Below are positions 1 to 10,243 of a DNA stretch of 64,000 nucleotides, one piece after another. The position numbers and the translations under genes are program-made. Origin of the DNA: Acanthacorydalis orientalis (Eukaryota > Arthropoda > Insecta > Megaloptera > Corydalidae); contig CM068320.1 of NCBI GenBank assembly GCA_034766995.1, positions 7,078,501 to 7,142,500 on the forward strand, in the 5' to 3' direction. The notes beneath the pieces are model-generated. The model was given only the letters and a program-made list of their open reading frames with translations, did not search any database and was not told the DNA's origin. Position 1 is the stretch's first letter. Each line of letters opens with the position of its first letter.

Positions 1-3000
1 TAGGTGTGGATGTGGGTGTGGATGTGGTTGTGGATGTTGATGTGGGTGTAAGTATGAGTGAATATGTGGGTGTGGATGTGGGTGTGGATGTGGGTGTAAG
101 TATGAATGAATATGTGGGTGTGGGTGTGGATGTGGGTGTGGGTGTAGATGTAGGTATGGATGAGTGTGGGTGTGGATGTGTGTGTAATTGTGGGTGTGGA
201 TATGGGTGTGGATGTCGTTGGATGTGGGTGTGGATGTGGTTGTGGATGTGGGTGTAAGTACGAGGGAGTATGTGGGTGTGGATGTGGGTGTAAGTATGAG
301 TGCAATTGTGCGTGTGGGTGTGGATGTGGATGTAAGTATGAGGGAGTATGTGGGCGTGGATGCGGGTGTAAGTATGAGTGAAAATGTGGGAGTGGATGTG
401 GATGTGGGTGTGGATGTGGGTGTAGATGTGGGTGTAAATATGAGTGCATATGTGGGTGTGGATGTGGTTGTGGATGTTAATGTGGGTGTGGGTGTAAGTA
501 TGAGTGAGTATGTGGGTGTGGATGTGGGTTAAAGTAGGAGTGAATATGTGGGTGTGGATGTGTGTGTGGATGTAGGTGTATTGGTGGGTATGGATGAGTG
601 TGGGTGTGGATGTGGGTGTAAGTATGAGAGAATATGTGGGTGTGGATGTGGGTGTGGATGTGGGTGAGGATGTGGTTGTAAGTTTGAGTGAATATGTGGA
701 TGTGGATATGGGTGTGGATATGGGTGTGGATATGGGTGTGGATGTGGGTGTGGATGTGGGTGTGGATGTGGGTGTAGATGTGGGTATGGATGAGTGTGTG
801 TGTTGATGTGGGTGTAAGTATGAGTGTATATGTGGGTGCGGATGTGTGTGTGGGTGTGGGTGTGGGTGTGGATGTGGGTGTGGATGTGTGTGTAAGTATA
901 AGTGAGTATGTGGGTGTGGATGTGGGTAAAGATGTTTGTAGATGTTGGTCTGGGTGTGGGTGTGGACGTGGGTGTGGATGTGGTTGTGGAAGTAAATGTG
1001 GGTTTGGGTGTAAGTATGAGTGAATATGTGGGTGTGGATGTGGGTGTGGATGTGGGTGTAGGTGTGAATGTAGGTGTAGATGTGGGTGTAAGTATGAGTG
1101 AATATGTGGGTGTGGATGTGGGTGTGGATGTGAATGTGAATGTGGGTGTGGATGTGGGTGTGGATGTGGGAGTGGATGTGGGTGTAGATGTGGTATTGGA
1201 TGACTGCGGGTGTGGATGTGGGTGTATGTATAAGTGAATATGTGGGTGTGGATGTAGGTGTGGATGTGGGTGTGCATGTGGGTGTGGATGTGGATGTGGG
1301 TGTAAGTATGAGTGAATATGTGGATGTGGATGTAGGTGTGGGTGTAGATGTAGGTATGAATGGGTGTGGATGTGGGTGTAAATGTGGGTGTGGATATGGG
1401 TGTGGATATGGGTGTGGATGTGAGTTGGATGTGGATGTGGATGTGGTTGTGGATGTAGGTGTAAGTATGAGGGAGTATGTGGGTGTGGGTGTAGATGTGG
1501 GTGTAAGTATGAGTGAATATGTGGATGTGGGTGTAAGAATGAATGAATATGTGGGTGTGGATGTGGGTGTAAGTGATGGTGTGGTTGTGGATGTGAATGT
1601 AGTTGTGGATGTGGATGTGGGAGTTAATGTGGGTGTAGATGTGTGTGTGGATGTGGGTGTAGATGTGGGTGTGTATGTGGTTTTGTGTGTAAGTATGAGG
1701 GAGTATGTGGGTGTGGATGTGGTTGTGGATGTGGGTGTAAGTATGAGGGAGTATGTGGGTGTGGATGTGGGGGTAAGTATGAGTGAATATGTGGGTGTGG
1801 ATGTGGGTGAGGATGTGGATGTGGGTGTGAATGTGGATGTGGTTGTGGTTGTGGGTGTGGGTGTGGATGTAGGTGTGGATGTAGGTGTGGATGTAGGTGT
1901 GGATGTGGTTTTGGATGTGGGTGTGGGTGAGAGTATGAGGGAGTATGTGGGTGTGGATGTGGGTGTGGATGTGGATGTGGGTGTGGGTGTGGGTGTGGGT
2001 GTGGGTGTGGGTGTGGATGTGGGTGTGGGTGTGGGTGTGGGTGTGGGTGTGGGTGTGGGTGTGGGTGTGGGTGTGGGTGTGGGTGTGTGTGTAGATGTGG
2101 GTATGAGTGAGTGTGTGTGGGTGTGGGTGTAAGTATGAGTGCATATGTGGGTGTGGATATGGGTGTGGATGTGGTTGTGGATGTAAATGTGGGTGTGGGT
2201 GTAAGTATGAGTGAGTATGTGGGTGTGGATGTGGGTGTAAGTAGGAGTGAATATGTGGGTGTGGATGTGGGTGTGTATATAGTTGTAGATGTGGGTATGA
2301 ATGAGTGTGGGTGTGGATGTGGGTGTAAGTATGAGTGAATATGTGGGTGTTGGTGTGGATGTGAGTGTAGATGTGGGTATGGATGAGTGTGGGTGTGGAT
2401 GTGGGTGTAAGTAGGAGTGAATATGTGGTTGTGGATGTGGGTGTGGATGTTGGTGTAGATGTGGGTATGGATGAGTGTGGGTGTGGATGTGGGTGTAAGT
2501 ATGAGTGAATATGTGGGTGTGGATGTGGGTGTGGATTTGGGTGTGGATGTGGGTGTGGAAGTGGGTGTGGATGTGGGTGTAAGTATGAGTGAATATGTGG
2601 GTGTGGATGTGGGTGTGGATGTGGGTGTGGATGTGGGAGTGGATGTGGGAGTGGATGTGTGTGTAAATGTAGGTATGGATGAGTGTGGGTGTGGGTGTAA
2701 TGTGGGTGTGGATATGGGTGTGGATATGGGTGTGGATGTGGGTTGGATGTGGGTGTGGATGTGGTTGTGGATGTGGGTGTAAGTATGAGGGAGTATGTGG
2801 GTGAGGATGTGGGTGTGGATGTGGGTGTAGATGTGAGTGTAAGAATGAATGAATATGTGTGTGTGGATGTGGGTGTAGGTGAGGGTGTGGGTGTGGATGT
2901 GTGTGTAGATGTGGGTGTAAATGTGGATGGGATGTGGGAGTGAATGTGGGTGTAGATGTGTGTGTGGATGTGGGTGTAGATGTGGGTGTGGATGTGGTTG

Positions 3001-3735
3001 TGGGTGTAATTATGAGGGAGTATTTGGATGTGGGTGTGGTTGTGGATGTGAGTGTATGTATGAGGGAGTATGTGGGTGTGGATGTGGGTGTAAGTATGAG
3101 TGAATATTTGGGTGTGGGTGTGGATGTGGGTCTAGGTGTTGGTATTAATGAGTGTGGGTGTGGATGTGTGTGTATTTATGAGTGCATATGTGGGTGTGGA
3201 TGTGGGTGTGGATGTGGGTGTGGGTGTGGATGTGGGTGTAGATGTGGGTATGGATGAGTGTGGGTGTGGATGTGGGTATAAGTATGAGTGCATATGTGGG
3301 TGTGATTGTGGTTGTGGATGTAAATGTGGGTGTGGGTGTATGTATGAGTGAGTATGTGGGTGTGGATGTGGGTGTAAGTAGGAGTGAATATGTGGGTGTG
3401 GATGTAGGTGTAGATGTGGGTATGGATGAGTGTGGGTGTGGTTGTGGGTGTAAGTATGAGTGAATATGTGGGTGTGGGTGTGGATGTGGAAGTAGATGTG
3501 GGTGTAAATATGAGTGAATATGTGGGTCTGGATGTGGGTGTGGTTGTGGGTATGGGCGTTGATGTGGGCGTTGTTGTTGGTGTGCGTGTGGGTGTAGGTT
3601 TGGGTGTGGGCGTGGGCGTGGGTGTGAACGCTGGTGTAGATGTGGACTTGAATGTGGGTGTGTCTGAGAGTGGGTGTGGGAGTGGGTGTGTATGGTCTGG
3701 TGTGGTTGTGTAAGTGTGAATCTATGTGGGGTTGA
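1..3735 (+). repeat. G/T-rich minisatellite phased in 6-base steps
   Basis: The plus strand is almost free of C and built from hexamers. The commonest are GTGGGT and GTGGAT, joined as a 12-base unit, interrupted at intervals by blocks such as GTAAGT ATGAGT GAATAT. Nearly all variation keeps the 6-base step, so frames stay open for hundreds of codons: Val/Asp/Gly on plus and His/Thr/Pro on minus, including one 555-codon minus frame at 477-2144. I read this as tandem-repeat DNA, not protein-coding sequence. The array is cut by the start of the window, so its full length is unknown. Confidence 0.95.
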
Positions 3736-4139
3736 CGCGGTATGGATATCGGTGATACGGTAGATATGGCGGACGAAGCTGTTATAACGGTTATGACGGA
3801 GAGAGCGGGTATTGTATATATAGCGGATATTGCGCATATTGAGGATATTTCGAATACTGCGGGTATGGCGGTAATTGCTGATACAGCGGAATTTGACGAA
3901 ATTGCGGTTATTCCACAAATTGCAGATTTATCGTATATTGCAGATATTATGGATATTGTGGCAATAGAGGGTATAGCGGATATGGTGGATATGGCGGATA
4001 TGGCGTATACGTTGGATATAGAGGATATGGCGGATATTAAAGATATGGCGGATATTAGGAAAATTCCGGACATGGCGGAAATAGCGTATAAGACGCATAT
4101 AAACATAGAAACACACACCGAGAAACACGCGAATATGTA
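3736..4139 (+). repeat. 9-base tandem array (GATATGGCG-like) with an open frame
   Basis: The consensus is close to GATATGGCG, degenerate at the left and cleanest around 3970-4070. Because the unit is three codons, a plus-strand frame 3742-4140 stays open for 132 residues as Asp-(Met/Ile)-Ala repeats before running into the C/A array. I see no promoter, splice context or family similarity, and the opposite strand is equally open as repeats of Ala-Ile-Ser or Arg-His-Ile. It is most simply a minisatellite lying exactly between two arrays of opposite strand bias. Confidence 0.85.
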
Positions 4140-5378
4140 AACTCTCACACACAACACATCCACACGCACACATCACATATACACTTACCACACACACACA
4201 CAAACACACGACACACATGATACATACACACGAGACACACACACACACGAGATACACATACGTATCACATACGACACACACACGACAGACACACACACGA
4301 CAAACATACACGCCACACACTCACACACACGACACACACAAAAACACACGCGACACACACACGCGACACTCACGACAAACGACACACACAACGTACACGA
4401 CACACACGACAACACGAAGCACACGACACAGATGACACACACGACTCACGTACACGAAATACACATACGGCACACACGACACACAAGACACACACGACAC
4501 ATACGACACACAAACGCACACACGATATAAACCGCACGTACACACGTGACACACGACATACACGACACACACACGACGAAAAGGACACGTACACACGACA
4601 CACATGACACACACGACGCATTACACACAAGACACACACGTTACACATGACACATACGACACACACGACACATACGACACAAACGAAACACACGACACAC
4701 ACATTCACGACGCACACTCACACACACGACACATACACTCTCATACATACACACACACTACGATACACAGTTGCGACACACACACAACACATTTGACACA
4801 CATGTCACACAACATACACGACACACACACACGACCCAATCCACAATACACGCGACACACACGTCACATATATATGACACACATGACACACACTACACAC
4901 ACGATACAGACGTCACACATGTCACACATGTCACATACGATAAACACTATATATACGACAACACGACACAAACGACACATATACTACACACACGTCACAC
5001 ACGATACACACATGACACACACGACATACATACACGACAAACATGACACACACATCCTCACGTTACACACACACTCACACACATGCGACACACATACACA
5101 CGATACACAGAGTCGACACACACACGCGACAGACATTCACGACACACACGACACACATGGCACACACGACACACACACGACACAAACGACACGCACACAC
5201 GATACTCACGTCACTCACACGCGACACACACACACGACGCACACACTCTCACACACACACACTCGACGCGCACACACACGTCGGAACACACACACACACA
5301 CATACACACACGACGCACGCACACGCGCGCGAACAGTCACACACATACACACACCCATACTCACACACACACACACAT
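4140..5378. repeat. C/A-rich array (ACACACGAC-like)
   Basis: The plus strand is nearly free of G except in the recurring CGACAC. The motif is roughly ACACACGAC, 8-10 bases and irregular, translating as Thr-His-Asp repeats. The strand bias is the reverse of the array at 1-3735, but the unit is not its reverse complement. The long reading frames here are a by-product of low complexity. Confidence 0.9.
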
Positions 5379-5815
5379 CGGGTTTAACGACAATTTGTAG
5401 ACATTGTCTAAGAATTATGAAGGTATAAAGACCTTTATTTGGACATTACCTAAAAATCACTCGGGTTAAAAGTCGTATTTAGGACACTGTCTAAAAATTA
5501 TTCGGGTCTATCGATGACTTTTATACATTGTTTAAAACTCATTGGAGTTTAATGACGATTTTTGTATATTGTCTATAAATCGTTCGGGTTTAACAACGCA
5601 GTTTGGAAATTTCCTCAAAATCACTCGGGTTTAATGAAGATTTTAGACATTGTCTAAAAATAAATCGGGTTTAACGACGTATTTTTGAAATTGCCTGAAA
5701 AGAACTCGGGTTTAACGACGTATTTTTGAAATTGTCTAAAAATAACTTGGGTTTAACGAAGATTTTTAGACATTGTCTAAAAACTATTATAGTTCGACGA
5801 CGATTTTCGGACGTG
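5379..5815 (+). repeat. 41-bp minisatellite, block I
   Basis: About ten units of 40-42 bp each begin with GGGTTTAACGACG and end in a TGTCTAAAAAT-CACTC core. Clean junctions follow one another at 41-base spacing between about 5585 and 5800. Many units contain a dyad: TTTTTAGACA and TGTCTAAAAA with one base between, perfect at 5763-5783. The block sits between two C/A-rich arrays. Confidence 0.9.
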
Positions 5816-6600
5816 TCACGCACGCACGCACACACATACGCACGCAGGCACACATACACAGAAACACACTCACATACACCTGCACTCACACTAACATATA
5901 CACTCACACACAGTCGCACACAAACTCGTACATATATACACTTACACACATACTCAGACACATAAAAACACTTAAATACATTCACACACACTCACTCACA
6001 TATACAAATTCAAACACACACACATTCACACACCAACACACAAACACTCACATATGCCTACACACACTCTCACACACACACTAAAACACATTAACACCCA
6101 CTCACACATGTCACACACATACTTACACACACTCATACACAACATACACACAACACGCACACACTCACACACACTGATACATACTCTGACCTGCGCTTAC
6201 ACACACAAACAAACTCATACTCTCTCACACACACGCAGTTATACTTCCACTGACAGACTCATATTCACACACACACACTCAAACATTCTCACACATACTC
6301 ATCTACACACTTACATACACACACACTTGCACATAAACTAGTGCAAATACACTCTCACACACCTATACATACACTCAAGCAGACACTTACACTCAATCAC
6401 TAACACACACACAGTCGCACACAAACACACACATATACACTAACATATAATCACACTCATTCACGCACACACACATAACATTCATTCTCACTTACTCGTA
6501 CGCAATCAAACACACACACACACAGTAAAATACATACAAATACATACATTTAATCATTGACACACTGACACGCACAATAATACACACATACGCACGCACT
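5816..6600. repeat. second C/A-rich array (CACACA/CTCACA/CATACA)
   Basis: This is an irregular C/A/T-rich array. Unlike 4140-5378 it lacks the CGAC motif and is richer in ACTCACAC and ACATACAC. The short Thr/His/Ser frames are low-complexity artefacts. Confidence 0.9.
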
Positions 6601-6690
6601 AATTATGCCAAAAAGAATGAAGAAGACCAAAAATGACAACAAAGGACGAAAAAGAGTGAAAAAGAACGAAAAGGGATAAAAAAGGAGAGA
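6601..6690 (+). other. polypurine-rich tract
   Basis: After the C/A array comes a ~90-base stretch dominated by A and G on the plus strand (GAA, AAAG and GGA runs, especially 6612-6690). It abuts the next 41-bp array. No coding or transposon signature was recognised. Confidence 0.6.
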
Positions 6691-7141
6691 TGGATGACGA
6701 TTTTTGGATGACACTGAAAAATCACTTGGGTTGTAGACGATTTCTGGATAATGTCTAAAAATCACTTGGGCTGTGAGATTATAATGATCTAATAGATAAT
6801 AGATAATGTCTAAAAACCGCTCGAGATTAGCGACGACTTTTGGATGACACCGAAAAATCAGTCAGGCTGGGAGACGGTTTTCAGACAATGTCTAAAAGTC
6901 ACTTGAGGCAAGGAGACAATTTTTTGATGACGTCTAAAAGTATGTCGGTGCTTTTGACCATTTTTAGAGAATGTCTAAAAATTACAATAGCTTTTGCGAC
7001 AATTTTTGGATGACATCTAAAAATATGCGTGGATTGAGCACCATCTTTACTCAACGTCTAAAAATCACATGTAGTGATTGGATAACTTTTGGATGACGTC
7101 TAAAAATATGTCGGACTTAATGACCATTCTTAACTAATTGT
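6691..7141 (+). repeat. 41-bp minisatellite, block II, with two alternating unit types
   Basis: Units of about 41 bp belong to the same family as 5379-5815 but have diverged into two types. One has TTTTTGGATGACGTCTAAAAA followed by TATGTCGG. The other has TTTTTAGACAATGTC followed by TAAAAATCAC. In the right half they tend to alternate, giving an ~82-bp higher-order period. Confidence 0.85.
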
Positions 7142-8648
7142 TAGGTTGTTAACATTTCGAATATTTACAGTAGGAAAAACCTGATTTTTATGCGGTTTTT
7201 GAACTTTTTCGGTATCTATTGTCGACTGATATTAATTTTGTCTTAGAGTAGATATATAATATTAAAATACGTATTGGCGAGTATTTATTAATTGCCATAT
7301 GTTAGACATATCGGATATTTTCAGAAAAAGAAACTTGATTTTTAATTGGGTTTTTGTATTTTTTCGGTATCTATTGTGAACAACAAATTTTGTCTAAAAT
7401 TTGATATAGAACATTAAATATCGCATCTACTAGAATGAATTTATTGTCAGATGTTAGACAATTTTGATATTTTCAATAAATAAAACTTGTTTTTCGGTTG
7501 TTTTTTTTTTTTTGATTTTTTTGGTATCTATTATGTATCTATATAAATTTTGTCTAAGAACGGATATAGAACATTAAAATACGCATTGAAGAGTAAGTAC
7601 TAATTGCTATATTTCAGACATTTAGGATATTTTTAGGTATCTATATAAATTATGTCTAAGAAAGGATATAGAACATTAAAATACGCATTGAAGAATAAGA
7701 ACTAATGGCTATATTTTAGACATTTGGGATATTTTTAAGAAGAAAAACTTGTTTTTCAGCTGTTTTTTGGACTTTTTCGGTGTCCATTGCGGACCGATTT
7801 TAATTTTGTCTAAAAATAGTTACAAAGCATTAAAATATGCATCGACTAGAATAAATTTATTGCCATATTTTAGACAATTATGATATTTTCAGCAAGATAA
7901 ACTTGATTTGCAGTTGCTTTTTGGACTTTTTCGGTATCCATTATGGACTTATATTAATTTTGTCTAAAAACAGATATAGAATATTAATATATGCATCGGA
8001 TAGTATGAATTAATTGCTAGATGTTCGACATTTTAGATATTTTCAGCAAGAAAAATTTGATTTTTATGCGGTTTTTTAATCTTTTTTGATATCCATTGTG
8101 GACCGATTTTAATTTTGTCCAAAAATAGACATGAACAATTAAAATATGTATGTATGTATGTGACCAGTATGAACTAATTGCTAGATTTTGGACAATTTAT
8201 ATATTTTCAGCAAGAAAAACTTGTTTTCAGCTGTTTTTTGGATATTTTTCTGTATTTATTATGGACCTATATTAATTTTGTCTAAGAACAAATATAGAAC
8301 ATTAAAATACGCATCGGCGAGTATGAATTATTTGTTAGCTTTTGAATATTTTGGATATTTTCAGCAAGAAAAACCTAATTTTTATGCGGTTTTTTGAACT
8401 TTTTTGATATCTATTGTGGAACGATTTTATTTTTGTTTAAAAATAGACATAAAGCACTAAAATAAGCATCGACCAGTATAAATTAATTGCTAAATTTTAG
8501 ACATTTCGGATATTTTAACAAGAAAAACCTGATATTTAAACGGTTTTTTGGACTTTTTTGGTATCCATTGTGGATCGATTTTATTTTTGTCTAAGAATAG
8601 ATATAGAAAATTAAAATACGCATCTACAAGTATAAATTAATTGCCAAA
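7142..8648 (+). repeat. ~154-bp tandem satellite, about ten units
   Basis: The landmark TTAGACA (or a close variant) near the start of each unit recurs at about 7302, 7454, 7613, 7716, 7870, 8023, 8188, 8341 and 8496. Spacing is 152-165 bp except for one short unit of about 103. Other landmarks in each unit are GGATATTTTCAGCAAGAAAA, a GGTTTTTTGGACTTTTT-type stretch, TATCCATTGTGGAC, TTTTGTCTAAAAATAGA and ATTAAAATACGCATCGA. The unit at 8100-8188 carries a small TATG expansion. The period is close to a nucleosome repeat, as in many satellites. Confidence 0.9.
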
Positions 8649-8880
8649 TGAGATAATTTTTGGATGACGCCTAAAAATATGTCAGGCTTGACGACCATTT
8701 TTGGACAATGTCTAAATATCACTTGCGCTATTGAGACAATTTTTGGATGACCTCTAAAAATCACGAGTTGATAATTTTTAGATGACAGCTAAAAACATCC
8801 CTTCGATAATGACCATTTTTAGACAATATCTATAGATTACTTGGGCTTATGAGGTAATTCTGGACGACGTCTAAAGATTT
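8649..8880 (+). repeat. 41-bp minisatellite, block III
   Basis: At the right edge of the 154-bp satellite the sequence switches back to diverged 41-bp units (TTTTTGGATGACGCC then TAAAAATATGTC; TTTTTGGACAATGTC then TAAA). The 154-bp array is therefore bracketed by the 41-bp family on both sides. Confidence 0.8.
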
Positions 8881-9180
8881 GTCCACGCATGATTTTGATA
8901 GCCATAGGCAGGTGATCTCGAAATGGGGAATGTGCCTCTTAAGAAGAATCGCGGTACTACCTTGTGGGGTGCTATTAGTTCTGTCGACACAAGGGGTGTA
9001 GAAATCTACAGCTACAGCTTTGCTACAGCTTTTTGTCACGTTTTTCCCGCAAGCACGAAGCAGATGTTTTCAATTATTTATTCATGATATAATGATGCGA
9101 TCGATTCATCGAATACAATCACATACTCATCAACAAGTTTGATTAGACGTTTGACAACTCTTCGTGTTGGCTACAGTAGA
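8881..9180. other. non-repetitive stretch of unknown origin
   Basis: This is complex sequence of moderate GC between the satellites and the copia relic. Short frames exist on both strands (for example a 69-codon minus frame at 8830-9039) but none resembles a family I know. It may be an eroded upstream part of the neighbouring copia relic, but no motif shows this. Confidence 0.35.
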
Positions 9181-9760
9181 GAGTACTGCAGCAACAAGGT
9201 GAGAGTAATTGGTGTCACGTGGCATAAAAATGGAGAATACGGCTCCATACACCCCCCACACACATTCACACAGAATGGAAGTTAAGAACACGATAATTGA
9301 ATGATTGTAAAGTGTACCAGAATAATGCTGTAGGCGAAGAATTTTCCTTGGAATCGCTGGATGGAAGTTATGAACGCAATGGTTTACACTCTGAATCGAG
9401 CAGGACGGTCGAACCCAGGTAGAAGCAACACACCATATGAACTGTTGATAAGTAAAAAGCTGGAAGTTAGTCACATGAAGATCTTCGGTTCAGTGGTCTA
9501 TACTTACCTACCCAAGCAGTTCCTCAGATATTCGATGCGAGGTCGAAAAAGACGATTCTCATCGGCTACCATGGCAACTCATTAAACTACAGCCTGTATA
9601 ATCGTGAACCAGACACTATTTCTGTTTCCAGAGACATAGTTTTTGATAAGTGAGTGGATGAAGAAGACCCGAGAGGGTACAGTAACATGGAAATTGAAAT
9701 CCAGTTATCGACACATCGACCCAATGTATTTAGTGTACACCAATATCCTGTTATGTCTTT
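9181..9760 (+). pseudogene. copia-type integrase relic
   Basis: Three reading frames together give the C-terminal half of a Ty1/copia integrase. An eroded core with CAGAATGG (the QNG of the PYTPxQNG region) lies near 9265. A frame at 9361-9585 reads through MNAMVYTLNRAG, TPYELLISKK and HMKIFGSVVYTYLPKQ. After a frameshift near 9560, IGYHGNSLNYSLYNR and ISVSRDIVFDK complete the module that precedes the reverse transcriptase. At least two stops and one frameshift make it inactive. No LTRs were found. It is a separate copy from the copia element at 12.7-16.8 kb and lies on the opposite strand. Confidence 0.85.
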
Positions 9761-10243
9761 TCGCTTTTATGTCCCAAATGATTTTAGGCCATGTTTTCAA
9801 GTTACATGTCATGCCCCGAAACATGGTTTAAAATCGTTTGAGATGTAAAAGTAAAAAAATGCATAATGAAGACATATAATCAGGTAATGGTGTACATTGC
9901 TGTTTAGTGTGTATAAAAATTGTGTTTTCATTAAATTTTATAATTGTTTATTAAGAAGATTTATTTCCAAAGACTACATTTTACTTTTTCATTGTAATGG
10001 TTTCACAGTTAGGAGAGTAAATTTGTCTTTTTTCTTAATATATGTGTATATTTTTATATACATTATTTAAGTCTGTCATTACATAAAATATATAATAAAA
10101 TGAAATATTAATAATAAATAAGGTCTCTAATTACAATTAAAACTAAACTATAAAAGGTAAATAAAATATTGGTAACAAAAAAATTGTCAATTTCAGTAGA
10201 TTTCTAATAACTTATGATTTCACTATAGTTAATGTTCCTATAG
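9761..10243. other. AT-rich intergenic / 3' flank of the BORCS6-like gene
   Basis: No coding sequence was recognised. Read on the minus strand, AATAAA hexamers occur near 9947-9952 and 9960-9965, about 280-300 bases beyond the stop codon of the gene that ends at 10244, so this probably contains its 3' untranslated region. The exact cleavage site is unknown. Confidence 0.5.

Noticed and set aside
477..2144. 555-codon minus-strand open frame rich in His and Thr
   Set aside because: It is the complement of a hexamer-phased G/T array. Other frames are open too, composition is pure repeat and no domain is present.
1..3735. Telomeric repeat
   Set aside because: The unit is not TTAGG or a known variant, and the G-rich strand runs the wrong way for a chromosome end at position 1.
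3742..4140. 132-codon Asp-Met-Ala repeat frame
   Set aside because: It arises from a 9-bp tandem unit; both strands are open and no promoter or similarity is seen.
4140..6600. Many Thr/His frames on plus and Cys/Val frames on minus
   Set aside because: They are low-complexity artefacts of the C/A arrays.
5379..8880. CRISPR array
   Set aside because: Units are tandem without unique spacers, and the genome is eukaryotic.
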